64,000 bases of DNA, from the NCBI RefSeq assembly GCF_017995835.1, contig NZ_JAGOID010000004.1, forward strand, positions 1-64,000, given 5' to 3'. Position numbers and translations under genes: made by a program. Under the pieces are notes generated by a model, which searched no databases, was not told the DNA's origin, and saw only the letters and a list, made by a program, of their open reading frames with translations. Each line of letters starts with the position of its first letter. Position 1 is the first letter of the stretch. This stretch comes from Amaricoccus sp. (GTDB taxonomy: Bacteria; Pseudomonadota; Alphaproteobacteria; Rhodobacterales; Rhodobacteraceae). Below are positions 33,163-44,019 of the stretch, one piece after another.

Positions 33163-33163
33163 C

Positions 33164-33961
33164 ATGGAGGCGCTCGAGGTCGTCCGCGATCGCGCCGGAC
33201 CGGAGCCGATCGGCATCGGCCTGATCCTCGGCTCCGGCCTCGGGCGCCTCGCCGATGCCGTCGACGGCCCGGCCATCGACTATGCCGACCTGCCGGGCTT
33301 CCCCCACGCCGGCGTTTCGGGCCACAACCCCAGGCTGGTGATCGGCCGGTTCGAGGGCCGCCGCATCGCCGTTCTCGGCGGTCGCGCCCATTACTACGAG
33401 AGGGGCGAGGCCGGCGTCATGCGCCCGGCGCTGGAGACCCTCGCCGGCCTCGGGGTGCGGACGCTGTTCCTGACCAACGCCGCCGGCTCGTTCCGCCCGG
33501 ACATCCCGCCGGGCGAGCTGATGCTGATCTCGGACCACATCAACTTCTCGGGGCGCAACCCGCTGATCGGCGAGCCCACCGACGCGCGCTTCGTCAACAT
33601 GGTGGACGCCTACGACCCCGGCCTGCGCGCCGAACTGGCCGCCGCCGCCGCCGCCGAGGGCGTCGCGCTGCCCGAAGGCGTCTATGCCTGGTACTCCGGC
33701 CCCAGCTTCGAGACCCCGGCGGAAATCCGTGCGCTGCGGATCCTCGGCGCTGATGCGGTGGGCATGTCGACGGCGCCCGAGGTGATCCTCGCGCGCTTCC
33801 TCGGAATTCGCTGCGCGGCGATCTCCACCATCACCAACATGGTCGCCGGCATGAGCGACGAGGCGATCAGCCACGAGCACACCAAGGCCATGGCCCCGCT
33901 CGGCGCCGCCAAGCTCGAGCGCGTGCTGCGCCGCTGCCTGCGCAACCTCGCGCCCGCCTAG
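33164..33961 (+). CDS. punA: Purine-nucleoside phosphorylase
   Basis: This 265-residue trimeric-type phosphorylase splits purine nucleosides with phosphate into base and ribose 1-phosphate. The signature regions are IGLILGSGLGRLADAV, GRAHYYERGEAG, LFLTNAAGSFRPDIPPGELM, SGPSFETPAEI and GMSTAPEVILARFLGI with ITNMVAGMSDE. It closes the nucleoside uptake operon, so imported purine nucleosides would be processed at once. This supports nucleosides, not other ligands, as the transporter substrate. The gene ends 3 bp from the convergent lysR stop. Confidence 0.94.
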   Translation: MEALEVVRDRAGPEPIGIGLILGSGLGRLADAVDGPAIDYADLPGFPHAGVSGHNPRLVIGRFEGRRIAVLGGRAHYYERGEAGVMRPALETLAGLGVRTLFLTNAAGSFRPDIPPGELMLISDHINFSGRNPLIGEPTDARFVNMVDAYDPGLRAELAAAAAAEGVALPEGVYAWYSGPSFETPAEIRALRILGADAVGMSTAPEVILARFLGIRCAAISTITNMVAGMSDEAISHEHTKAMAPLGAAKLERVLRRCLRNLAPA

Positions 33962-33964
33962 GCG

Positions 33965-34852
33965 TCATACCTGTGACCGCAGCCACGACAGGAACGCCTT
34001 CAGCGGCGGGCGCATCACCCCGGGGCGGGTGACGATCCAGTATCCGGCGTTCTCGTCGGTCGGGACGCCCTTCGCCGGCGCGATAACCTCGACGAGGCGG
34101 CCGGCGGCGATCTCGCCGAGCACTGCCGGTCTCGACATCACCGCGATGCCGAGGCCGGCGCGGACCCCTTCGAGCAGCGAGTGGTTGGGCAGGTGGGTGA
34201 CCGCCTGCCGCGGCCCCTCGACGACGCCCTGCTCCGCGAGCCAGCGCGTCATCTCGTTGGCGCCGACCTCGACGATCCACGGCAGGTCCAGAAGGTCGGC
34301 CGCCGTCTCCACGCGCCGCCCGGCGACGAGCCCGGGCGCGCCGACGATCATGAACTCCGAGCGCAGGAACAGCTCCGCGACAACGCCGGGCCAGTCGCCG
34401 CGGCCGTAGCGGATCGCGACATCCACGCCGCCCGGCGCGAGGTCCACCACCTCGTAGGTGGGATTGAGCAGAAGGTCCACGCCGGGATTGGCGAGCAGGA
34501 AGGCCGGCAGGCGCGGCATGAGCCAGGCGTTGGCGAAGAGCGGCGTCAGGGTCACCTGGAGCGGCCGCCCGGCGTCGGCGCCGGTCAGTTCGTCGACCGC
34601 CCGGCGGATCTGCTGGAAGGCGTCGCCGAGCGCCGTGGCGAGGCGTGCGCCGTCCGGCGTCAGCGCGACCCGCCGGCCGCCGCCGCGCTCGACCAGGGTC
34701 GTGCCGAGGCGATCCTCCAGCGCGCGGATCTGCTGGCTGATCGCAGCGTGGCTTACGTTGAGCGCCGCCCCGGCGGCGGTGAACCCGCCGGTCTCCGCCA
34801 GCGCCGAGAAGGCCCTCAACGCCCCGAGCGGGGGCATGGTCAGCCAATCCAT
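33965..34852 (-). CDS. LysR-family transcriptional regulator
   Basis: This 295-residue protein has an N-terminal winged helix (MPPLGALRAFSALAETGGFT, then SHAAISQQIRALEDRLG) and a periplasmic-binding-like effector domain. It resembles the GcvA-like subgroup. Target and effector are not known. The nucleoside operon is convergent, so it is not an obvious target. The divergent DUF1127 gene is 257 bp away. ATG 34850-34852 gives the usual short lead before the helix-turn-helix. Confidence 0.9.
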   Translation of the reverse strand: MDWLTMPPLGALRAFSALAETGGFTAAGAALNVSHAAISQQIRALEDRLGTTLVERGGGRRVALTPDGARLATALGDAFQQIRRAVDELTGADAGRPLQVTLTPLFANAWLMPRLPAFLLANPGVDLLLNPTYEVVDLAPGGVDVAIRYGRGDWPGVVAELFLRSEFMIVGAPGLVAGRRVETAADLLDLPWIVEVGANEMTRWLAEQGVVEGPRQAVTHLPNHSLLEGVRAGLGIAVMSRPAVLGEIAAGRLVEVIAPAKGVPTDENAGYWIVTRPGVMRPPLKAFLSWLRSQV

Positions 34853-35109
34853 CTGTAAGCCATCCTTACGATGCCAAACCTTTCCTGAGTCGCAGAATTG
34901 GCGCTGAAAGCCCATATTGGCAAGACATCTGACGCAGGAAACGGGAGGCGCGAATGTTGGATAATCTTGCAGAATGCGCTTCGTCCGCCGCTCGTCGGGA
35001 TGATCCGGCCGCTGCCCTCCACGAGGGTTCGCACGCCAGAGCGGCGGTCCGACACGAACCTGCCTTGGCCGGCGCCGCCGGTCGGGGCCCCAGGATGGAG
35101 GATTCGGCG

Positions 35110-35343
35110 ATGATGCACGTTCGTCAGGACGATTTCGGCTTCGAGGCGGCGACCGCGCGCGGCCGCGAAGGCGGGTTCCGTCGCGCCATGGAGGGCTTCC
35201 GCGGCTGGTTCGCGCGCCGCGAGCACCGCGCCGCGGAAAGGCGCGCCGCGCGTCACCTCGCGATGATGGACCCCCATCTGCTGCGCGACATCGGCGTGTC
35301 CCGCGAGGAGGCGATGCGCCTCGCCCTGGGCGACGAGGAATAG
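35110..35343 (+). CDS. DUF1127 small arginine-rich protein
   Basis: This 77-residue protein ends with the DUF1127 motif: AARHLAMMDPHLLRDIGVSR followed by EEA. Such proteins are short, basic and strongly stress-regulated in alphaproteobacteria. In Rhodobacter a DUF1127 protein (CcaF1) works as an RNA-binding protein, but that role cannot be assumed here. ATG 35110 is chosen because GGAGGA precedes it by seven bases; longer in-frame starts (34954) lack a ribosome-binding site. A perfect inverted repeat terminator follows. Confidence 0.82.
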   Translation: MMHVRQDDFGFEAATARGREGGFRRAMEGFRGWFARREHRAAERRAARHLAMMDPHLLRDIGVSREEAMRLALGDEE

Positions 35344-35349
35344 AATGCT

Positions 35350-35377
35350 GACCGACCCGGCCGCGGCCGGGTCGGTC
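35350..35377. terminator. 28-bp perfect palindrome between convergent genes
   Basis: GACCGACCCGGCC is followed by GC and the exact complement, giving a 28-bp palindrome. It sits between the stops of DUF1127 (35343) and uvrA (35380). The downstream T content is low on both sides (TCTCCTATT on the plus strand), so it may terminate both genes by its very stable stem. Confidence 0.65.
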
Positions 35378-35379
35378 TC

Positions 35380-38256
<2,877 letters not shown>

Positions 38257-38319
38257 CTCTCGCCCCTCGTGAAGCGCCATACATAGCGTCGCGCCGCGCC
38301 GATGCGAGTCGCAAGAGAA

Positions 38320-38334
38320 GAACAAAACGCGATC
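38320..38334 (-). promoter_or_regulatory. Weak LexA-like site upstream of uvrA
   Basis: On the uvrA strand the sequence reads GATC-GCGTTTT-GTTC, one mismatch from the alphaproteobacterial SOS box GTTC-N7-GTTC. It lies 64-78 bp upstream of the uvrA start. uvrA is commonly in the LexA regulon. With four-base half-sites a chance match is quite possible. Confidence 0.2.
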
Positions 38335-38362
38335 TCGCGCAAGCGCCGATGCTCGGCGGCAA

Positions 38363-39364
38363 TCAGCGGCACAGGCCCTGCAACGCCACCCAGTCGCGGT
38401 CCGAGAGCGCCTCGCCGCCCTCGGCGCTCGCCGGCGGGGCCTCGAGCCCGATCCGGCGCAGGCCGTCGGCGAACGGCGCCGTCGGCAGGCCGGCCGTTCG
38501 CAGACGCTCGAACGCCGCCTCGATCTCCACCGGCCCCGGCGACGCCATGGCCGCCTCGACCGCCCGCCCCAGCGCCGGCTCGCCGAGCCTGCCGGTCAGC
38601 ACGTAGCGCAGATCGGCGAACGGGCCGACCGCCGCCATGAGCCGCTCCGGTCCGGGCTGCATCGCCTCGCGCGCCAGCGCCAGCGCTACCCAGCCGGCGA
38701 TCTCCGCCGGGTCGTCGGCCTGCAGGAGCGCCGTTCGGCCGAGCGCCACGGTCGGGCCGGGCAGGAGCGCGACGGGCGTCGGGCCGAGGTCGAGCGCCTG
38801 CGCCCGCGGCGGCGGCGCGCCCTCGGCCACCCGCGCGACCAGCGTCGCCAGCGCCCGCCGCCCCTCGGCGTCGGCGCAGAGCGGGCCGCGCGTGGCCATG
38901 ATTTGCAGGAGCATCCGGTCGCCGAACTCCTCGACCGCTTCCGGGGGGACCATCCGCGCCGCCTGCGCCCGCAGCAGCGGCGGGCCCAGCGCCGCGAGGA
39001 CCGCGGCGGCCGTCGCGACGACCAGCCAGGGCCACAGGCTGCGCCGCCGGCGTTGCGATCCGGGCGCAACGTCGCGCAGCCGGTGCGCCCGGCTGACCGC
39101 GGCGATCGCGTCGACCATGTCGGCGTCCTTGATCGTCAGCGTCTCCTCGCCGTCGCTGGTCATGGCATAGACCGTGGCCGGCCCGTCCTTGCCGATCGCC
39201 TGCACCCCGGCCAGCGCCCAGTGGCCGAGCGGCCGTTCCGAGAGATCGGTCAGCAGCAGCGTCGCGTCGCCGAAGCTCACCACGACCTCGCGCGGCGTGG
39301 CGCCGCCGGCCTCGCGCCATTGGCCGAGCGCCTCGAGGCGGACGTACTTGTCGAGCGCGGTCAT
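38363..39364 (-). CDS. M48-peptidase-like membrane protein lacking the zinc motif
   Basis: This 333-residue protein has an N-terminal domain of about 95 residues that looks like the PH-like domain found before bacterial M48 peptidases. One membrane segment follows ([20 protein letters not shown]). The rest follows the M48 layout: a region like [20 protein letters not shown], then [20 protein letters not shown]. In active enzymes this last part reads as an HExxH helix; here both histidines are missing, so it is probably not a protease. It may be a scaffold or regulatory homologue. The similarity is judged by eye. Confidence 0.6.
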   Translation of the reverse strand: MTALDKYVRLEALGQWREAGGATPREVVVSFGDATLLLTDLSERPLGHWALAGVQAIGKDGPATVYAMTSDGEETLTIKDADMVDAIAAVSRAHRLRDVAPGSQRRRRSLWPWLVVATAAAVLAALGPPLLRAQAARMVPPEAVEEFGDRMLLQIMATRGPLCADAEGRRALATLVARVAEGAPPPRAQALDLGPTPVALLPGPTVALGRTALLQADDPAEIAGWVALALAREAMQPGPERLMAAVGPFADLRYVLTGRLGEPALGRAVEAAMASPGPVEIEAAFERLRTAGLPTAPFADGLRRIGLEAPPASAEGGEALSDRDWVALQGLCR

Positions 39365-39555
39365 GGTCGGGCGCGGTCTCCGGCTCGCGGCGCGGGGTGA
39401 ATGCGGCCTGCATATCGCGCAGCGTCGCGCTTGTCATCGCCGGCGCCGGCGCCGTCGTCGCGCCCGCCCCGCGCCGTCCGCCGACGCGACCGATCCGCCG
39501 CTTGACGGGGCGTGACCGGGCTCTAGCCTCCGACGGGAGAACAGGGAGGAAAGCC

Positions 39556-40401
39556 ATGATCCGCACCACCATCGCAGCCGCCGCGCTCGGCCTTGCCGCT
39601 GGGGGCGTGGCCTCGGCGGAGGATGTCGCCTACGAGGTCGACGGGACGGCCCTCGAAGGGTACTTCGCCGGCGCCGCCGAGCCGAAGGGGCTCGTGATCA
39701 TCGTTCACGACTGGGACGGGACCGGCGACTACGAGCGCAGGCGGGCCGACATGCTTGCCGAACTCGGCTACGACGCCTTCGCCCTCGACGTCTACGGGGC
39801 CGGGAACCGCCCGGACACGATGGAGGGCCGGATGGCGGCGATGAAGACGGCCGTCTCCGATCCCGAGAAACTCCGGGCGCTCGTCGTCGGCGGGATCGAC
39901 AAGGGCAGGGAGCTCAGCTCGGCGGACCGGTCCGTGCTGATGGGCTACTGCTTCGGCGGCGCGGTGGCGCTGGGCGCGGCGAGGGCCGGGGCGCCGGAGG
40001 GCGTGGTCGGCTTTGCGACGTTCCATGCCGGGCTGCCGGGGGGCGAGGCCGACTGGCCGGGCGAATCGCCGCCCGTCCTGATCCTGCACGGCGGCGCGGA
40101 CCAGAGACCGAGCCTCGCGGACGTCGCGGCGTTCGCGGCCGGGATGGAGGAAGCGGCGGTTCCCTACGAGATCGAGGTCTATTCCGGCGCGCCGCACGCC
40201 TTCACGGTGTTCGGCTCGGACAACTACCGCGAACGGGCGGACCGGGAATCCTGGGCCGCGCTCCAGCGGTTCCTCGGCGAGGCCTTCCGGGCTGACCGGC
40301 GGCGGATCCGGCCGCAAGGCCGGACCGGTCGCAAGGCCGTGCAACGACGTTCGCGCCGCCTCCGAGGCGGCGGACGGGGGCTCATGCCGGCGGGCTCATG
40401 A
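39556..40401 (+). CDS. Dienelactone hydrolase family protein, exported, with anomalous C-terminal tail
   Basis: This 281-residue alpha/beta hydrolase has a signal peptide (MIRTTIAAAALGLAAGGVAS). The nucleophile is Cys in MGYCFGGAVALG, the acid lies in LHGGADQRPS, and the histidine in SGAPHAFTVFG, as in DLH enzymes. The fold is complete near RFLGEAF (about residue 245). The last 36 or so residues are Arg-rich and are encoded by two RNA hairpins and the end of a dispersed element, which supplies the stop. The tail is therefore probably 3'-untranslated sequence read through after a small indel. AGGAGGA precedes the ATG. Confidence 0.88.
   Translation: MIRTTIAAAALGLAAGGVASAEDVAYEVDGTALEGYFAGAAEPKGLVIIVHDWDGTGDYERRRADMLAELGYDAFALDVYGAGNRPDTMEGRMAAMKTAVSDPEKLRALVVGGIDKGRELSSADRSVLMGYCFGGAVALGAARAGAPEGVVGFATFHAGLPGGEADWPGESPPVLILHGGADQRPSLADVAAFAAGMEEAAVPYEIEVYSGAPHAFTVFGSDNYRERADRESWAALQRFLGEAFRADRRRIRPQGRTGRKAVQRRSRRLRGGGRGLMPAGS
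40307..40372 (+). other. Two GC hairpins inside the dienelactone hydrolase tail
   Basis: TCCGGCC-GCAA-GGCCGGA (40307-40324) is a stem closed by a GNRA tetraloop. CGCCGCCTC-C-GAGGCGGCG (40354-40372) is a second stem. They look like 3'-end structures and lie just before the dispersed element at 40385. Confidence 0.5.
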
Positions 40402-40518
40402 AACGACTCGCGGACCTTTTTGACCCTTAACACTTTTATCGTGTGTATTCAGGTAGTTGCCCGTCTATCACGCGTGTTAGCCCGTGTTGCGCCGGGTGGC
40501 CTGGCAGACTCGCCGGTA
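40385..40518 (-). mobile_element. MITE-like dispersed element, copy 2 (inverted)
   Basis: This is the reverse-orientation copy of the element at 5807 and 44964. The outer left end reads TGCCGGCGGGCTC, with one change from the consensus TACCGG. The right end reads AGACTCGCCGGTA. The core with ACACGCGTG and the sub-terminal CGAGTCG are conserved. It lies between the convergent dienelactone hydrolase and L,D-transpeptidase genes. Its right end abuts the transpeptidase stop; its left end overlaps the hydrolase frame and supplies that gene's stop. Confidence 0.8.
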
Positions 40519-41112
40519 TCAGATCACCATCACCGGCGTGCCGATCTTCGCCCTCTCGTACACTTCGAGGATGTGCTCGTTGTAGAGCCCGATGCAGCCG
40601 GAGGACGACTGCCGCCCGATCTTGCGGATGTCGTTGCCGCCATGGATCAGGTAGTACTGCCAGCCGAGGTTCATCGCCCGGACCCCGAGCGGGTTGTCCG
40701 GCCCCGGCCCGACATAGGTGGGCAGGTCCGGGTTCCGCGCGATCATCGTGGGCGTCGGACGCCATTCGGGCTCCGGGCGCTTGAGCACGATCTCCGTGCG
40801 GCCGCGCCGGGTCATCTCCTCGCTCATGGGGACGGAGGTCGGATAGATGCGGTAGAACCCGTCCGCGCCCCAGTAGTGCAGGCTCCGGTCGTTGATGTCG
40901 GCGAGGATCGCGTCGTTCTCCACCGAGTCGAAATAGTCCCGCCAGTCACGGCTGATCGCGCCGGAGACGCGCCGCGTCGGCGCCGCGCCTTCCTCCGCCA
41001 CCGGATCGAACGCCTGCGCCAGCGCCGGGCCGCCGAGCGCCAGCCCGGCGGCGCCGGCCAGCGCAGCCATGCCGAACCGCCGACGGTCCGGCCGGAAATC
41101 TTCGTCTGTCAT
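40519..41112 (-). CDS. L,D-transpeptidase, probably Tat-exported
   Basis: This 197-residue YkuD-domain protein has the catalytic HGGNDIRKIGRQSSSGCIGL, with the reactive Cys in SSGCIGLYN. It forms 3-3 crosslinks in peptidoglycan or attaches proteins to it. The N-terminus DRRRFGMAALAGAAGLALGG followed by ALAQA is a twin-arginine-type signal. The start at 41110-41112 (MTDEDF) gives a normal signal length. The TGA stop is immediately followed by the terminal repeat of a dispersed element. Confidence 0.9.
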   Translation of the reverse strand: MTDEDFRPDRRRFGMAALAGAAGLALGGPALAQAFDPVAEEGAAPTRRVSGAISRDWRDYFDSVENDAILADINDRSLHYWGADGFYRIYPTSVPMSEEMTRRGRTEIVLKRPEPEWRPTPTMIARNPDLPTYVGPGPDNPLGVRAMNLGWQYYLIHGGNDIRKIGRQSSSGCIGLYNEHILEVYERAKIGTPVMVI

Positions 41113-41267
41113 GGTCTTGCCTGCTCTGGTTGTCCTGCTCTGCCTCCGACTTGCCCGCACGACCGACGCCGGTCAACCGCCAGCGGCGCACGCCCCTGTG
41201 ATTGCGAGCGCGCGCGGCGTCGCGGCAACGCGTGACCGCGACGGCGGCCGCCTGCTATCCTGCCGCA

Positions 41268-42530
41268 ATGGAGCTCGCCGCGATCTGCCGGGACTGCCAG
41301 ACCGCCTTTGCCGGCGGCGGGCGCTGTCCGTCCTGCCGCTCGCCCCGGGTTCTCGCCCATACCGAGCTTGCGACGCTCGCGATCGCCCATGTCGACGCCG
41401 ACGCGTTCTACGCCTCGGTGGAGAAGGCCGACGATCCGGCGCTGCGCGACCGGGCCGTGATCGTCGGCGGCGGTCGGCGCGGCGTGGTCTCGACCGCCTG
41501 CTACATCGCCCGGTTGTCGGGCGTCCGCTCGGCGATGCCGATGTTCGAGGCGCGCCGCCGCTGCCCGGAGGCTGTGGTCGTGCCGCCGCGGATGCGCCGC
41601 TATGTCGAGGTCAGCCGCGCCATCCGGGCGATGATGGAGGCGCTGACGCCGCTGGTGGAGCCGTTGTCGCTCGACGAGGCCTTTCTCGATCTCGCCGGGA
41701 CCGAGCGGCTGCACCGCGCGCCCCCGGCGGTTCTGCTCGTGCGGCTTCAGGCGCGCATCGAGACCGAGCTCGGGGTCAGCGTGTCGATCGGGTTGTCGCA
41801 CAACAAGTTCCTGGCAAAGCTCGCCTCCGAGGCGGAGAAGCCGCGGGGTTTCAGCGTGATCGGTCGCGCCGAGACGCTCGCGTCGCTGGCGCCCCGCCCC
41901 GTGGCGGCGATCTGGGGCGTCGGTCCGGCCGCCGCCGCCGCGCTTGAGGCGGAGGGGATCCGCACCTTTGCGGACCTCCGCCGCCGCGACCGCAAGGCCC
42001 TCGTGACACGCTTCGGAGTGCTGGGCGACCGGCTGTGGCGGCTTGCGCGCGGGGAGGACGACCGCAGGGTGTCCCCCGACCGCCCGCCGAAGTCGGTGTC
42101 GAACGAGACGACGTTCGAGGAGGACGTCTCCGATCTCGCGGCGCTGATCCCGGTGCTGTGGAGGCTCGCCGAGGAGGTCTCCGCCCGGCTCAAGGCCGCC
42201 GGGATCGCCGGGTCGGTGGTGACGCTGAAACTCAGGCGCGCCGACCACCGGCTGCTGACGCGGCGCGTCAAGCTGGCGGGGCCGACGCAGATGGCGGAGC
42301 GGCTCTATCGGGCGGCGCTGCCCATGTTGCAGCGCGAAATGGCGGGGGCCGCACCGTTCCGGCTCATAGGGATCGGAGCCTCCGAACTGGAGCCGGCAAT
42401 GTCCGACGATGCCGCCTCCGACCTTCTCGATCCGTCCGACGCCAAGCGCCTCGCCGCGGAGCGGGTGACAGATGCGATACGAAACCGCTTTGGGCCGGAC
42501 TCGGTTCGACTGGGACGTGCATCGGTCTGA
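41268..42530 (+). CDS. dinB: DNA polymerase IV with N-terminal zinc ribbon
   Basis: This 420-residue Y-family translesion polymerase has the catalytic acidic residues in IAHVDADAFYASVEKADDPA and PLSLDEAFLDL. HhH motifs lie in IWGVGPAAAAALEAEGI, and a little-finger domain is at the C-terminus. The first 30 residues hold CRDCQ...CPSC, a zinc-ribbon-like extension missing from Escherichia coli DinB but usual in Rhodobacterales. ATG 41268 keeps this ribbon. It is divergent from the L,D-transpeptidase gene. Confidence 0.93.
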   Translation: MELAAICRDCQTAFAGGGRCPSCRSPRVLAHTELATLAIAHVDADAFYASVEKADDPALRDRAVIVGGGRRGVVSTACYIARLSGVRSAMPMFEARRRCPEAVVVPPRMRRYVEVSRAIRAMMEALTPLVEPLSLDEAFLDLAGTERLHRAPPAVLLVRLQARIETELGVSVSIGLSHNKFLAKLASEAEKPRGFSVIGRAETLASLAPRPVAAIWGVGPAAAAALEAEGIRTFADLRRRDRKALVTRFGVLGDRLWRLARGEDDRRVSPDRPPKSVSNETTFEEDVSDLAALIPVLWRLAEEVSARLKAAGIAGSVVTLKLRRADHRLLTRRVKLAGPTQMAERLYRAALPMLQREMAGAAPFRLIGIGASELEPAMSDDAASDLLDPSDAKRLAAERVTDAIRNRFGPDSVRLGRASV

Positions 42531-42619
42531 TTTGCTCGCGCTTACCGTGCGATCGGGTGGTTTTTTGGGCAGATTTGCCCATCCTCCAAAAGAATCACGT
42601 CACGGATGCGATGCAGGCG

Positions 42620-42647
42620 TTGACTATGCTGCGCTGCGGCATAAATT
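42620..42647 (+). promoter_or_regulatory. Promoter for the MmgR-like small RNA
   Basis: TTGACT (42620-42625) and TAAATT (42642-42647) are 16 bp apart. Initiation would fall at about 42654-42655, exactly at the foot of the first stem-loop of the RNA. This match of promoter and structure supports both calls. Confidence 0.6.
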
Positions 42648-42654
42648 GGGGTTC

Positions 42655-42734
42655 GTGATGCGTTGCATCACATACGCCCTACGGGCGTTTCCTCCCTAAA
42701 CTTGGGCCGTGCCTCGTGCACGGCCTCTTTTTTT
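42655..42734 (+). ncRNA. Small trans-acting RNA, alpha-r8 / MmgR (Rfam 'suhB') type
   Basis: About 80 nt. Stem-loop 1 is GTGATGC-GTT-GCATCAC (42655-42671). Stem-loop 2 is ACGCCC-TAC-GGGCGT (42674-42688). A single-stranded UUUCCUCCCUAAACUU follows. Stem-loop 3 is GGCCGTGC-CTCGT-GCACGGCC with a T-run. The UUUCCUCCCU stretch between hairpins is, from memory, the conserved feature of the alpha-r8 family that includes MmgR of Sinorhizobium, a regulator of polyhydroxybutyrate storage. The motif can pair with Shine-Dalgarno sequences, so it probably represses translation of target mRNAs, likely with Hfq at the T-run. No protein gene covers the region. Confidence 0.78.
42705..42734 (+). terminator. 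Rho-independent terminator of the small RNA
   Basis: It has a perfect 8-bp GC stem GGCCGTGC / GCACGGCC with a CTCGT loop, followed by TCTTTTTTT. This is the strongest classical terminator in the window. Confidence 0.9.
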
Positions 42735-42898
42735 CCCGAGGGGAAGCGCGTCGGCGATGCGTTCGGCGTCCGGCGATCGATCGCGTTCCGCGACAGATCG
42801 TCTCCGGAACCGGCGCCAGTCGCCGCCTTGCATCCCCCGGCCTCGCGCCTAGCTTCATCCGGCCGCCGTGACGCGGCGCGACACACGCGGAGGCGCAG

Positions 42899-43921
42899 GT
42901 GAAGAAGATCGGGTTCCTCTCCTTCGGCCACTGGTCGCCTGCGCGCGGCTCCGCCACCCGCACGGCGCAGGACGCGCTCCTCCAGTCGATCGACCTCGCC
43001 GTCGCGGCCGAGGAGCTCGGCGCCGACGGGGCCTATGTGCGGGTCCACCATTTCGCGCGCCAGCTCGGCTCGCCCTTCCCGCTGCTGGCCGCCATCGGCG
43101 CCCGGACGCGGAAGATCGAGATCGGCACCGCCGTGATCGACATGCGCTACGAGAACCCGTTCTACATGGCGGAGGACGCGGGCGCGGCCGATCTGATCGC
43201 CGGCGGACGGTTGCAGCTCGGCATCAGCCGCGGCTCGCCGGAGCAGGTCATCGACGGCTGGCGGCACTTCGGCCACGCGCCGGCCGAGGGCGAGACCGAC
43301 GCCGACATGGCGCGGCGCCACGCCGAACTGTTCCTCCAGCTCCTGAAGGGCGAGGGCTTCGCCCGGCCCAACCCGCGGCCGATGTTCCCGAACCCGCCGG
43401 GACTCCTGCGCCTCGAGCCTCATTCCGAGGGTCTGCGCGAACGCATCTGGTGGGGCGCGGCGACCGACGCCACCGCGGTCTGGGCGGCGAAGCTCGGCAT
43501 GAACCTGCAAAGCTCCACGCTGAAGTTCGACGAGACCGGCGAGCCCTTCCACATCCAGCAGGCGAAGCAGATCCGCGCCTACCGGGCGGCCTGGAAGGCG
43601 GCGGGCCACGAACGCGCGCCGCGGGTTTCGGTGAGCCGCTCGATCTTCGCCCTCGTTAGCGACCGGGACCGCATGTACTTCGGCCGCCCCGGCGAGGAGA
43701 GCGACCAGGTCGGCTACATCGAGGAGAACACCCGCGCCATCTTCGGCCGATCCTACGCCGCCGAGCCCGACCGGCTGGTCGAGCAGCTGCGGGACGACGA
43801 AGCCATCGCCGAGGCGGACACGCTGCTTCTCACCGTGCCGAACCAGCTCGGGGTCGACTACAACGCCCACGTCATCGAGGCGATCCTGACCCACGTCGCC
43901 CCCGCCCTCGGCTGGCGGTGA
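42899..43921 (+). CDS. LLM-class flavin-dependent oxidoreductase
   Basis: This 340-residue TIM-barrel protein of the bacterial luciferase-like family starts MKKIGFLSFGHWSPARGSAT. Typical segments are AEELGADGAYVRVHHFARQL, IGTAVIDMRYENPFYMAEDA and LQLGISRGSPEQVIDGWRHF. It uses reduced flavin (FMNH2 or F420-type in relatives) for oxidation of an unknown substrate. The start is GTG 42899. There is no linked flavin reductase. It follows the sRNA terminator by about 165 bp. Confidence 0.88.
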   Translation: MKKIGFLSFGHWSPARGSATRTAQDALLQSIDLAVAAEELGADGAYVRVHHFARQLGSPFPLLAAIGARTRKIEIGTAVIDMRYENPFYMAEDAGAADLIAGGRLQLGISRGSPEQVIDGWRHFGHAPAEGETDADMARRHAELFLQLLKGEGFARPNPRPMFPNPPGLLRLEPHSEGLRERIWWGAATDATAVWAAKLGMNLQSSTLKFDETGEPFHIQQAKQIRAYRAAWKAAGHERAPRVSVSRSIFALVSDRDRMYFGRPGEESDQVGYIEENTRAIFGRSYAAEPDRLVEQLRDDEAIAEADTLLLTVPNQLGVDYNAHVIEAILTHVAPALGWR

Positions 43922-44019
43922 CCGTCCGCCTGATCAGCCGTTCACGACGACGCGGACCCCGCCTTGCCAGCTTCCCTGCCCCCGGCTAGCTAGGGCGGCG
44001 GACAGCGGAGAGGGCGGCG

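Noticed and set aside
34954..35109. A longer DUF1127 protein starting at 34954
   Set aside because: The added 52 residues are unlike DUF1127 proteins, and the best ribosome-binding site is before 35110.
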